NCBI GenBank assembly: GCA_947652605.1
Contig: OX393581.1
Location: 31,242,788-31,306,787 of the forward strand
Length of the DNA: 64,000 bases
From: Elmis aenea
Lineage: Eukaryota; Arthropoda; Insecta; Coleoptera; Elmidae
Direction of reading: 5' to 3'
Of this stretch, positions 36,191 through 48,884 are shown one piece after another (position 1 is the stretch's first letter; each line of letters begins with the position of its first letter). The notes under the pieces were generated by a model. The model saw only the letters and a list, made by a program, of their open reading frames with translations. It was not told where the DNA came from and did not search any database. Position numbers and translations under genes: made by a program.

Positions 36191-38376
36191 TATGACGTAA
36201 CCTACTAAACCTAAACTGGTTAACATACAACATAGTCGTTCCATTGCTGTTGTACGTACGTACATTGCATTGTTACATATTTACTGTCTTTATGTAATTT
36301 TAAGAAAAAATGTTATTTTTTAATAAGTGTTATTTAATTACAATTCGATTTTGTACGGTTAACTATTATATCAGTCTGAGTGACACGACGACACATGACT
36401 ATTATTGCGCGGTAGGGATAAGACTTGGGTATGCTATATAAATTAATCATTTAATTATTTGCTGTAAACACCAAATTTTACAAATATTGCGGTCAATCCT
36501 TATGCAAGATTGTTTTTTGTTTACATAGTTGTCAGATCAGAATTAAGTTACGAAGCTTTAACTCTCTAAGGACTCTTAAGAAGCTTGCAGTCTATGAGTT
36601 TGTTGTTGAAGTAACTTGTTGAAGTGTGTAGGAAAAAACATTTTTTAAATGTTTTGACTTGTGACAAATTCATATTTTTTATTTTTGTCAAAATGTAGAA
36701 TGTTTATTAATAGCTACACCAAAAAATCTATGTTTGAAAAAATAAACAAACTACTGATGCTTCTGTTGTAATAATAGTGAAAAGTGTAATAACTCCAAGC
36801 AAAAAGAAAACGAAATTTAATATTTGCTCGTTACTCGCCTAATAACCCATCGTAAAAATGATTTCCTAACCAAATTTTGTAATAAAGCAAAATTATGTTC
36901 CTAAGTTGTAGTTTACGCTCCGTGAGCATTGTTTCAGATGATGAAGTTTCAGTTTTCATTACCAATGTTACATATGTGTTTAATTTAGCAATCTCCATAT
37001 AACTTTATACATGTCATTTAAACTTGGTTATTATAGCTTTAGACCAACCTGACGGTAATTTGCATTGTAAGTGAGTAAAAAAGTAAATTAAAAAATAAAT
37101 TCGGAGCAAAATACGTCGTAAAAAAGACACACGAAGAATTAACACATGTGTATTATTTCATCTTCTGATATCAAGAGACATAAATTTCATGTATTGAATA
37201 ATTCGTGATTGTTTTTTTTTTTATGTTACCGTAGTAGGAAACAGAACAAATATTTACATTTATATGAGGGTTATCCAAGAATTATGTACTGCTATAGGCT
37301 ATAGTAATAAATGCTGAAATTTGACGAAACCGTGGGTTATCACTTGACAGAGAATAATATGTTTTATCTTTTAAATAACAAATACAGTGTAGAGTTCTGA
37401 ATGATGTACAATATTGCATCTTAAAGAATGAATTGAAATTTTGTGTGTGGGTGTTTGCTCCCAAAAATTTGTGTTTGGACAATTACTAAAAATTAAGTAA
37501 TTAAGAAAATTTTGCATAAAGTAATTTAGAGCAACTTTTTCACATCCTTGCCGTTCTAGCATTGATCGTTTTATTTTTAGTGGAACAATATTTACCCCAA
37601 TTAATTATTATTAATATATTAATATAAATTATTATAAGTTGACGTTTATCATTGATGTATCAGTGACGGACTCTGGGGCCTTTCCTTGTTTCAGTTCAAA
37701 GAAAATGAATTTGTTTTTGCGTATTTGAAATGTGTTTTGTGCTGCACTGGGTATACCACCTAATTCGGGAATCTCGCTTAGTATAAGAGATAAAGTTTAG
37801 GTTAAATAATCAAAAGGGTTCATGTAATAGAGCTCAGTTTGTAGGTTTTAAAAATGCATAGCTAACCTACTAATCAAAGTAAAAAATTAAATTTTGTCAA
37901 ATTTAAGTATTATTTAACATCTGGATTTTCTGAATTTTGATTATTTAATATGCCAGACAACCTGGTGGTATCTTTTTTTATAGCACATTTAGTTACAACG
38001 ATGAAGTAGTCAATTGTCGATTGTTTTAGAGGCGCCCTGCTAAATATTTACTGGAATATGTAGCTTTGGTTTTTCTCTTTTCAATGAGATATTACTTGTT
38101 AAAAAGGAATGAACAAAATTACCTACTTCAACAAAAAAAGAGCAAACAAATAACAATTCCTACAATGTTTTTAAATAACTAAAAGGTATCAATGTTAATG
38201 GATAAAAGGCTTTTGTTTTATTTATAAACAAAACGGTAGTATTAAAAATGTTATTTTTGTATTACATTTTTTGCAGCAAGTCGTATATCATTATATAATG
38301 CCTATATTTCATTAAATATATCATGTGGCTTTTATACAAAATCAAGAGGTGCCTCTTATATCATCGTAACGGGTGT
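36191..38376. other. Gene-free stretch
   Basis: No coding exon recognised. Overlapping minus-strand ORFs at 37282-37562 lack family motifs. Confidence 0.5.
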
Positions 38377-38693
38377 GGGTCATATTCTCGACAGCCACCT
38401 TTCCGACGGGCAACTTCTCGGCAAACCAACTTCCTGAAAACCAAAAGTCCGACAGACCAGCTTCCCGAAAAAATTAAATTCATCATTTGGACCAAAGAAA
38501 ATGTCAAACTATATTTTATTGTTATTTTTTTATTACAAGAGCATTTGAGAGTTACATGATATGTACATTATTCAATAATAATTATTATAAAAACCTAATA
38601 TCTACGTAAACTAAATTAACTAGGGAAATAGAAATACTATTATCAATACCGCAGAGGTAGTATTACAGATCGACTGTCACGATTATTCATAAC

Positions 38694-38718
38694 AACCTAA
38701 CCTAACCTAACCTAACCT
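38694..38718. repeat. Short (CCTAA)n telomere-type tract
   Basis: AA followed by four perfect CCTAA units and CCT, the complement of the insect telomeric repeat TTAGG. It abuts the CTGTCGGAAAG array unit. Confidence 0.85.
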
Positions 38719-38756
38719 GTCGGAAAGTTGGATGGTCTGTAAATGGGTTTCGGGAA

Positions 38757-39016
38757 ATTGAAGACCTTGGTGCAAGAAGGGGATATGTGCAAAAAAGTAA
38801 AAAAATAAGACTTGTACAGAAATGGATTTTAAAATTTGCGCTTTTCATATGGTGCAAATGTGGGATAAGTAGGGCTTAGAAAAATAATTTCTATAAGCCC
38901 TACTTATCCCACATTTGCACCATATGAAAAGCGCATATTTTAAAACCCATTTCTGTACAAGTTTTTTTTTTTTACATTTTTGCACATATCCCCTTCTTGC
39001 ACCAAGGTCTTCAATT
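38757..39016. repeat. 260-bp near-perfect hairpin
   Basis: Arms 38757-38879 and 38893-39016, joined by a 13-nt loop. They share AAGACCTTGGTGCAAGAAGG and TATGGTGCAAATGTGGGATA, with only a few mismatches. Open frames on both strands here are the two arms read in opposite directions. Confidence 0.9.
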
Positions 39017-39080
39017 GTACTCTCTGGAAGTTGGTCTGTCATAAGTTGGCTGTGCGGATTTTGTTCGACACCCCATCGAC

Positions 39081-42000
39081 ACTTAGTGTGCCATAAAAAT
39101 ACTGAGGCTACCACTTTATACACTGCTAAAATGTATTGATTTTAGTTTTAAAAACTTGAAAGGTACTAAATTTAATAATCGCAAAATTTTCATTTTTGCT
39201 TTTGTCAAGCTAACATGCTGCACTAGACAATAAAAGTCGATTAGGTATTTCACAAAACTTTGATATAATTAATTATATTTTGTTGCTAAATATTTTGGCA
39301 CAATTTTATCGCCTTTACAAAGAAATATACATCTAAGATCAAAAATCTACAAGGGCAAAGTATTAGATTTAGTTTTCTTGATGGTTTTGTTTCAAAAAGG
39401 AATTAAAATGTTGTACATTAAAAGTTTTGAATTTTTAAAATGAAGTTAACGTTATTTAAATTACTGATTTACGTTCGTGGTTATTTTTTAAATTCAAAGT
39501 ATTATTTTAAAAATACCATAACACGAAGGAACTATCAATAATAAAATACACTTTTTTAAATGTAATTTACAATTGCTTGTATTTTTTTTGTCGTTCAAAC
39601 TATTTTTTAACATTAAAAACAGAAATCAGAAGAAGGGTAATGTCTGTGTCATATTATCAACTGATTTGTTGACAATTGTTGCCAAAAAAGCTTTTAAAAT
39701 ATTATATTATTACAAATTTCCAATATCTCATTTTATCATTTAAGAAAGTAGAAGACACACTTTAGTTAGAGGTTAGAAGTGCAACAATAACAATTTTTGC
39801 CGCTTTAAAAGCACAAAAAATTTGAGCCGAAGTGCATTATTTTTATCCGTGACGAGTTTTATCCTGTAACAAGTTACCACATTTATGTTTATTAATGACG
39901 ATTAAAATAATTTACGCGATGCCTATTACAGATATGTTCTAAACAGTATTTTAGAATTAAATCTAATCGCGAAGCATACGTTTTGCGTTTCGAGCCGCAA
40001 TATCATTTTGTTAAAGCCGACGTTAACCTCATTAAAGGTGCTCTCTTTTATGAGTATAGTGTTAAATAGTCTCGGTTAATTTATATATCATGTCGTGAAA
40101 TGTTTCTTTCTAACTTTTCTTGATCAGATTTAGAGAAATTTATGTTCTTATTACAAGTAACCGGCCGATACGCCACTGTTTTATTTGAAAATGTGCATTC
40201 ACCACGCAACGCTACGTGTGGCAGCCAATCACTACAACACTTGATTTATTTCTAGCTTTGAAAACTTCTTTCCTTTCCGTGGTTTTGATCTTTTTGCCAT
40301 TTTTTGTCACAAATTATTACGCCTCACGTGTTATTTACACAAGCAGGTTTTATTCTATTCTCTTATCTGTGCGGCATTTGCCGTGGTCGCTTTTGTTTTA
40401 GTGTTTTAATTATAAAATTTGTTAGTGATTTGTTTTTCGATGCGGAATGTTCGACAGCGTTCGAACCGGTTTTTGTGGAACTTTAATTGAACTATATTGT
40501 TATTGCTCGTTTGTACAGGTAGGAATAGGTATGTATATGATGTTATAGATTAGATTTCGCCAAGCGCGCATGTCATTTTCGATACTCGACACAGCGGCGC
40601 TTTGGTATCAGCAGTAAGCTCCAAGCTTTGTTGTGTTTCGTACGCTTTGGCATTCGCGGGCTTTTGTCGCGAGCTTCGAGTCTGTCCTTAAACGAATCGC
40701 GCTCTTAACCGAATTTTCAATTCGTCCAAAAAGTTATAAAATAATTATAACGAGGTGATTTATGGTATTTAAAAAATTGGTAACACAATTTTTTAATACT
40801 CAATGCTAAATGTGATTGAATAAAAATTTAATTAAAACTTCGCTTGTTTTGTGTTTGTTGTGATTTTTGTGTTAATTAATACCCGATAGCTGACTGCAAT
40901 CTATTCAAGCTAGAATGGCTTGTAATTATTGCAGTGGAGTAATTGTTATGTTTTGCCCTATCAATTAGTGGTCTCCAGAGCTGATTACAGTGAGATGTCA
41001 ATGCTGTTCTGTGGTTTACAAGCAACAATTGTCATTGTTATTAATCATGTCGGAAATCATGTACCGTTACATAATAGTTACAAATATGGATTGCACTAAC
41101 CTTGGGTTTAAGTTAAATATTATAATTATTAGAAAAGTATTAGAAGACGAGAGCTTTTTCATAAAAATATTTATTAAGTTACTTGCAGTTATTTTTAAAA
41201 AAAGTTAATCGTAATTGAATTCACTCTGATTAACAAAAAACTAATAATACTAAAGTTTTATCTGTTATTAGTTGAGAACGATAATTTTGTTGAAAAAGTT
41301 ATCAAATTTTGAATAAAATTTAAAATATTTAAATTCGTAAGTTAATTTCGTAAATTAATTTAAAAACTATAAATGAATTTAAATTTAATAAGCAGCTTTC
41401 TCAAATAGACATCTTTTTTAAATCGACTTTCATTGAAGTTAAATGCTGTAACTTTTATTGTAATATGTAGATTTATTCAAAGTTAAATATGACGTGGGTA
41501 AAACAAAATAACTTATTGCAAAAATCGAAGTCGTGCTAAATTATTGAGTTTAATAACAGATTTTGTTAAATCAATGGACTTTGAAAGTTAAAACAGTGTA
41601 GAGTAAATTTTCAAACGTCAAAGTTTTAAAACGTCGATTCAGTGTATTTTTTCGTAATTGATATATTCAGTGAAAAGTTATAAAAAGAGTTTAAAAGTAA
41701 AGCAATTTTAGTACAGAGAATGGACGTATGGTTCGTTGTACTAAAATTAAATTTAAAGTTTTTTCTAAGAAAGTAAGTGTTAAATGTCACAAATAATACT
41801 GTAATGTCATGAAAAAAATTGAAATTTTTCCAATTAAAGAAACGGTATTTAAAAAAAAATAATACCTACAGTTTATACATAGTGTAGCAAAACCGTGTTC
41901 AAAATGTATAAAATTGCTATATTGTTTATATTTTATTTTATTTTATATAATCGCTGAAAAAAAACAAAGGACATTTACAGTAGGCGCGTTATCTGGCGTC

Positions 42001-45000
42001 GTGTAGGCAAAAAAGACATGTTAAGAGTTAAAAATAGCAAAGAACTGTAGGTGACCTCGTATAATTATTTAATTTTTATAAGGTGTCGTTTGCATATGGT
42101 GATTCGTAAGGTTAATTAGGTGATTGTCTCTACTCAAAGACTTAACAAACCAAATGCTCGACATTTTTCTTAGCTTAACAAAAATAATTTCACTATCAAT
42201 TGTTTTATTTTTGTTTGTTTTTATAAATTAGTAGCATTGTGGCCAAAATTGCTTGTCTTCATTTTTATTAGTTAATATGTTTATTTTTTATGCAACCATT
42301 AATATGTTTCAAGAATAAAACAATATAAAAATATGGCACATTTTATTCTTTTTATGTTGGCAATAAACAGTTTTAACGGTTTGTTGACAATTTCCACTTG
42401 TTATAATATTTGTATTTTATTATTACTATAAAGGCGCATTTGCCAATAAAGTAACGCAATGTGTTAAAAAAGTACACTGGGATAGAAATTTATTATAAGC
42501 CGGTTAAAATAAATAATTCAATTATTAAGTATATTCCAAATTAGGAACCGATAATCAGGTTTTAATGGTTAAGCAGCCTACTACTCCAAATATGTTTGTA
42601 TCTTAATGTTGATTATTTTATTATAATTGATTTCAAATGCCTAATAAAGAATTCTTTACTGCTGTTTGCTTTTGGAAATAATAAAATTACAAAACTCAGT
42701 TAATATCATTGACCTAGATTAGAGATTTTGTTTTACTTTTTCGTGCTGAATATTTATCTGTAGTGTCAATATTGACATTTGAAACTTGAAAATTTAAATA
42801 TATTAGCAATTATTTGAGTTTTTGTATTGTTAAGGTATCATGGATATAAATTTGTAATGGAACAAAGATTAGCATAAATTTGTCGGCAATATTTAGTAAT
42901 TTATTGGTTATTTATGATATTATTTGGTAAAATATCTAGCATTTTTGCACCAAATTTTTGATGTAGTCTGTCTCTCAAAAATCAGTTGTACAGCTTAATA
43001 TTTAAACAATTGAAATATGAACATCATAATAAAATTCAAAATTTATTTTTAAAATAACGCTTGGGTAACTCAATTAAAAAACTTGGAAAATCGTACGTGC
43101 ATGGACACCTATAAACTTATTTCTGCTTTTAGTTGTTTTATACAATCATTCGTTTCTTTCAAGATAAAACTATTTGATGAGGAGTTTGAGGAGCTTTTGA
43201 ACATGTTGACGCAATAATTGTATTGACGACATAAAGTCGTCATTTGTTTCAACAAACTGTACGTATTTATGCCAACATTCATGAGTGTATCTAAACAATG
43301 ACGCCGTCACTGACATGCATGCAATGCAATCATTTTAATTGTCGGTAACATACGAGCTATGTTGGCTACTTGTCAGTTAAATGCATGTTCATGGTTTTCC
43401 CTCAAGTGTTTCATTGTGCAATTTTATCGCTATTAAATTCCCCGCTGTAATTAAGTTTACTTCCCACCTAAGAATCAACTTGAGGTTTTACATTTTTGCC
43501 TTGTCTTAATTTTTCTCTTTATATCAAATTTACATCAACAGAATAAATCAGCCTCTTTTGTAATGGCCATGAATATTGAATTTCGAAGTTTGTACGCGAA
43601 AGTTACGAGCTTCCAAACTCGCCTTACTTATGGGACAAGAATTTAAAGAAATCTGGGGAAACGACATGAAGTAAATTGCTTTTATTAATGATGTTTACTT
43701 AGTTTAATTCTTAGAAGGAGGGCCCTTGCTATGAACTCAACACGATATTTTGATAATGGCGAAGTTAAGTGTGTTTGTATTTAATTACGGTTACTGAATT
43801 AACTACTACGAAAAAAATATATATTTACAGTGTGATCTAAAATTAATTGCAATAGCATTAAAAACATTATTTGCTTCCGTAAAATAGTATCAACGTGTTT
43901 TTATTATTTATAATGTTTAGGTAAGAGTTTTGTTGTTAATTTAAATACAGGAACTGTAAAAAAGTGTTTAGTTATATACATATACGATTTAAATCTTCTT
44001 TTTTACATTTAGAAAATCTCTTAATAAAAAATGTTCAACAAAATGTACCTATATACAAAAAAAAGTCGTAATATGATATATGATACAATATATTATTGAA
44101 GTAACAATCAGATTTTTTTAAATACTTTGAATAGCAATGTTGGAATGCTAAAGGCCAAATAGTATTTGTTTGTATTGGGGATTTACCAAACACGAAAATA
44201 CAGTAGCTTTGTTTAGCAAAAAAGTTGTGGTATTCCTTGTATCATTTAATTATTTTTAATATTGTATAAAAACGAAAGAGACGAAATTTTTACTTTGAGA
44301 ATGTTATGCTTTTTTTAATTTACTTGTTTCTTTATTAGACTTTATGAAATTTATTTTTTAACACTATACTGTGATATTTTTAATTTGTGTTATAAATTTA
44401 TAACAGCTTTTACATAGCTTCAATAGCTTTTTCATAGTTTCAAAACATTTTGTATACTAAAACTAAATTACAAAAAATGCCAACTTTTTTGTAACAACAT
44501 TACAAATTGCCCTTAGTTTTGTTTTGTTTTGCGACCAGCCATCGGCAGAGATAGAGTTTCAACTCCTGGCCAAATTCCGATTGTTTTGATTCCTAAACGT
44601 AAAATTACTTAAAAAATTTCATTGCATTTTTCTTTAAACAAGTGAAATTTTTTTGTTAAACATTTTACATGACGTATTGTTCGTGCGTTAATCGGAGCTC
44701 TGCGTTTTAGTACAGGTACAACACCAATTTGCCGGCGCTCTTGGTACCAAAGCCTTGCCGAATTAACCATTATGCCGGACCAACCGTACAGCCATAGCTA
44801 GGGTTAAATTTAAGCAAAATAAGTTAAAAATCTCACAAAATTGCGGTATCACCATCATGTGCAGTGTATATAATGTAAATAAAGCGACCCTAGGGTACCT
44901 CAGCACCCCCTACATAGAACGCCATCTGTGGCCGCCCAGTAAACTAGTCTGGTGGCCGTGAGAATCTCAAATTCTCTCTTTTATTTTTTTTTAACTTAAT

Positions 45001-45729
45001 GAGATATCAACCATTAGTTGCTGAAAAATCGGTGCTGTACCTGTACGTCTATAATTTTTAAATCGTGGAGTTGAGTTCGTAGTGATATTTGTCAACAAAT
45101 ATTCAAACAGTTGGGAAATATTACAAATTTATTTGTAAATTCGTCCAGCTGTGTCTAATTCGATTTTGCTTATTTATGCCTAACACCTCCAGTTATTATT
45201 CAGTTCTGTCCGTAAATGCGTCGGTGTGGAGGAATTTATTAGTGTTTACTTTGCTATATTGACACGCAGGAATGACAAGTGTGATGTTTTGATATAATGT
45301 ATCAAACAGAAAGGGGTTAAAATAGCCTCGTATTGTGTAAAACGAAGTAGGCGATGACAATGTGGGTCGGCCGTAAAATGCAATCAATATTTACCACATA
45401 AACCTTCACGTTTAGGCCCTGGAGACTGCTACACTTTAAGAATACCAATAAAATTTTATAATACTTTTTAATTTCTGCTTTGTAGACATAATGTTGTTTT
45501 AATATTGTCCGTAAACAACGCCACGGTCGATAAGGGAATAAAAACAAATGCTTTAATAGTGTTATGTAATAAAGTGAACTTAACCCGCCCACTTAATCAA
45601 TATAATCGAGTGATACTACCATTTCCATAACGGTTATGACTTAAGAAGGGAACCTAGTGCCGTCCTCTGGTGCTCTTTTTTAGTGCATTGACACTTAACA
45701 GTAGCGTATCGTTATAAGGGGCAAATTCC
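39081..45729. other. Gene desert before the orphan first exon
   Basis: Over 6 kb with no supported coding exon. 40560-40700 is locally richer in C, G and CpG (GCGCGCATGTC, CGACACAGCGGCGC) and could be a promoter or 5' UTR exon. TACGCCACTG at 40170 is a stray hAT-like end. 44713-45047 holds a small inverted-end repeat. Other ORFs (40216-40486, 40990-41208, 45196-45592) show no family motif. Confidence 0.45.
44713..45047. mobile_element. Possible MITE
   Basis: TACAGGTACAACACCAATTT at the left mirrors AAATCGGTGCTGTACCTGTA at the right. About 335 bp, including CGCCATCTGTGGCCG, with no ORF. Confidence 0.55.
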
Positions 45730-45798
45730 ATGGTTCAACCGAGCAATAACAACAACGGAAGCTCCGACATGGACTCGTTGGAGGACATGTTGCGGAAG
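45730..45798 (+). CDS. First coding exon of an unrecognised gene
   Basis: ATG to a splice donor (CGGAAG|GTAATA), 23 codons ending SSDMDSLEDMLRK. Base composition is clearly richer in G and C than the flanks, and codon use looks coding. The ATG context (TTCCATGG) is acceptable. Polar Asn/Ser residues are followed by an acidic then basic, probably helical segment. I do not recognise the protein, and no continuation could be joined with confidence; a strong acceptor at 56680 opens only a short exon and would put a stop in this frame. The gene probably runs to higher coordinates through a long intron. The gene-free sequence upstream may contain its promoter. Confidence 0.6.
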
Positions 45799-46005
45799 GT
45801 AATAATTTTTAGTAGAGTATGTAGTAGTAGATTATGATTAAGTTTAAGCTCAACTGATGTAAATCTTTGTGGGTACTTTTTGGATTCATACGAAGCTTAT
45901 GCTTTTGAATGCGAAGCCCACAATTTTTTTAAATAATTTCATCGAGAAATGTAGTGTAAAAAGTTTGAACTTTTTTTGCAATTTATTGTTCATTTTCTGG
46001 TAATT

Positions 46006-47245
46006 AGCTGGGCACACACGGAGAGTTTTACTCGCGCTCCTGGAACGCCACGTTCCAATTGCGCGCTCCAGGCGTGTGCCACTCCAAGAACGCTGTTACC
46101 CACAAACGTGAAGTTAAATTGCACGTCTGTACGGCAATCTTGGAGTGACACGCCAAGAGTGTGCGTTTGTGGGCTTAAGCTGCTCGGTTCTTCCTCAGAA
46201 ATCAGACGCTCTTGGATTTTCAACATGTTTAAAAGGTTTGGCGTGGCGCGTCAGTGTCGTGCATTATGGCTTTGTTAAAAATAAGGTGACTAGAATTTTA
46301 AAATGCGTGAGGACATTTAGTAAAAGAGCGATTATTCGAAAAAGTTTGATTTATTTTTTGTCGGTAATCACAGACGTATAGCTATGAACAAATAAATAAA
46401 AAGGAAATATATTTTTTTATATAAAACGTTCGGTCATTTATATTATGTATGACATGTATTTAAAATGTCACTCTTCAGGCATAAATAATTAAAACAAAAA
46501 GTATTAATAACACTGTACTTTGTACTATATAATGTAGGTAAGTTGTTTTCAAAGGAGGACAAAGAAGGACGTTGTACTAGGGAGGAAGAGATCCCCAAAA
46601 AAGGATTGCCCTTTCCTTATTAAAGAGCAACATGGAAATGTTTTTAACAATGAGCGGCCTAAAACAAAATGTAGATACAAAAAATTGTCTGAACACAGGC
46701 AAAAATTACACTCAGTTAAATCTTCTGAGAAAATTAAGAACTTGTGATCTCAATTACTTTAGGAATTATTTACGAGTGGATTGTAAAACGTTTGATGGAT
46801 TATTAAACTTGTTACCACATTCTTTTTTTCTTAATTTAATGTCCCTCGTAAAGCTTGAATTATTTGCTAACGTAAATTTTGTTAGTACCAGTATTTTTTT
46901 ACAAAATTCTATTAGCTCTTCATATGCTCTGTGTTTTAAAATTTTATTTGTGTACTGTTTACTTTAAATGATCTATAAACAGGAAACAGGAATGCTTTCT
47001 GTACAATTCAATAAACCGGCTGAAACAGCCTTGCTTCAATATCTTGTGTCGCCCATGGTTTTTCTGGTATCTTTCTACCAACACTCCACAAACACAAACG
47101 TTTAGCATGCGGCGTTCTGTCCTGACGTAAAAACTCACACATCTCTGTGGACATGCCGAATTGCCCACTAACAGGCGCGCTGGAGTGCGCTCTTGGAACG
47201 TGGCGTTCCAAGAGCGCCAGTAAAACTCTCCGTGTGTGCCCAGCT
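46006..47245. mobile_element. PIF/Harbinger-type element, 3-bp TSD
   Basis: Inverted ends AGCTGGGCACACACGGAGAG and CTCTCCGTGTGTGCCCAGCT are perfect over 26 bp or more and continue imperfectly (CGTTCCA motifs) for about 80 bp. ATT is duplicated at 46003-46005 and 47246-47248. Three-base duplications and the encoded protein fragment fit PIF/Harbinger. The apparent ORFs in the arms (45976-46278, 46145-46381, 46959-47256) are terminal repeat. Confidence 0.8.
46632..46967 (+). pseudogene. PIF/Harbinger transposase N-terminal remnant
   Basis: 111 codons with YTQLNLLRKLRTCDLNYFRN and YLRVDCKTFDGLLNLL. This matches the start of Harbinger nucleases, where a Leu-rich segment and an 'FRM..ETFDELL' motif precede the DDE domain. 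The catalytic domain is absent, and the second half (LMSLVKLELF...) is unrelated, AT-driven sequence. It lies between the terminal repeats of the 46006-47245 element. Confidence 0.65.
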
Positions 47246-47248
47246 ATT

Positions 47249-48884
47249 GTTTGCATTCTTCGGATATTTTTATTGTTTTGTGCGAAATTGAATCCCTTAG
47301 GTTTAGTACATTTTAATAAATGAATAATTAGCTAAAACTGAAACGTAAGTAATATTTGAGATATAATTAATATGTATAAAATGGAAATTGTGTGTGATTT
47401 ATGATTATTTTCCTATAAATATGAAGCTTTTACAGTGATTTATAAGCAAAAATAGTGGATTTAAATTTTTTTTTGTATGGTTTCAGATACACTGAACTAA
47501 CAATGTTAAATAAACCATAATAATGTGAGCATTAAAATGTACGTGTGTTTATCCTTGTTTAAAATAACGTAGTTTAAGTTTAATATTTGGTCTTGTAAAA
47601 TAAAATATAAAACCAGAGCGATTTTAGAGCAAACTTATTTACATTTTATATTCCTGTTATTTCTACGAGCACAATGTTGATTTTGATATTGAATAATTAA
47701 TGAAAATTATGTACACAGTAGAAGGCCAGATATTCTACGTGCAAATACGAGAAAGAAGTAATTTCCTTTGTACAAATATTTGTATGTAGCAATTCGCCCA
47801 TTTAATTCAGTGAAATTGACTTTGTTGAAGGTTGCTGATGATTAATTATTAAAATTATGTAAGTACAGCGCCATCGATTTACCTCGGAAGGTCCATAATA
47901 GGAAAGCATGTTCTTAGGTAGGTAGTAAGGTGTACTTACCTACTGCTAGCTCGGAGAAAGAAAATATAAACCACATGTTGCGCTTGGTTTGCCCTACTCT
48001 TTAAATTTCTTTGCACGTTCAGGTACCCACCTTCCTCTACTCTTCCAGCTTTCATGATGGCGATAAAGTAAAACTGAAAACTCCGCAGTTTGTATCTACT
48101 TGGATGTAATCTGAAGCATTTGGACTTTTTATTTATTTGTTTTTACACGCCATATAACCTCTTAATGTTCGTAACTCCGCGAGGACTGTTTTAGTTGCTG
48201 GATGTCGTAAATTTCCCGTTGTTTTATTTTGCCTTTTATTTCGGGTATTTAATTATCGTTTTCATCGCATTACTAATAGCGCTTTTTATTACTCAGACTT
48301 AACAAAAGGGCATCTTTAACTTTATTTACAGTACGGTGGAAGGCGTTCTTTACGACTAGATGGTCACAAATTTAATGTCGTTTTTGTGTTGTGTAATCAT
48401 TGTACGTCACAATTAACCACGATACTTTTTCAAAAATAAATGAAAATTAGCAAGCAGATGAATGTTTGCCGTTAAATTAGTAAAATAAATTTTAGTAAAA
48501 GCGCTGTATTAATATTGCTTTGACCCTGAAAAAATCCTTAAATGTAGAAGGATAAATTTGAAAGTATAAAATTTTGTGATAATTAAATATTTTTTGTATT
48601 ATTTGCCATTTCATTTTTGAATTTTCGAACAAAAATGTGTGTAGTACAAAATAAATTTATTATTGTGTTTCTACTTAAAAATACAGATTTAGTTATTGTA
48701 AAAAAAAAGGGTTAAAAATTCTCTCCATGCTTCGGCTATATAATATATTTTGATGCTCAATGTACCTACTAGAAATAAGTAGTAAAATTTAACTTAATGT
48801 CGACAAACATTCTGCTTTTTTCACTTGCTTTTTTAACCTTGAGAACCCAAATGATGACCCCTAAAGACTACTGCACGTTTTCAA
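47249..48884. other. Gene-free stretch
   Basis: No coding exon, element end or RNA gene recognised. Could be intron of the gene starting at 45730. Confidence 0.45.

Larger units (their letters stand above)
38377..39080. mobile_element. Hairpin element flanked by CCGAC-type arrays
   Basis: The left part (38382-38470) has degenerate 15-17 bp units such as CGACAGCCACCTTTC, CGACGGGCAACTTCT and CGACAGACCAGCTTCC. Similar inverted units lie at 38717-38755 and 39015-39080. Between the last two is a near-perfect hairpin (38757-39016). A CCTAA tract lies at 38694-38718. No protein is encoded. Confidence 0.6.

Noticed and set aside
43560..43675. Coding-like stretch (LRASKLALLMGQEFKEIWGN)
   Set aside because: Open only briefly, no proper splice sites, no recognised family, and a competing reading in another frame.
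44525..44580. B-box-like AGTTTCAACTCC as a SINE
   Set aside because: No convincing A box at the right distance.
45976..46381. Overlapping open frames on both strands
   Set aside because: They read through the terminal inverted repeat of the Harbinger-type element; no protein family fits.
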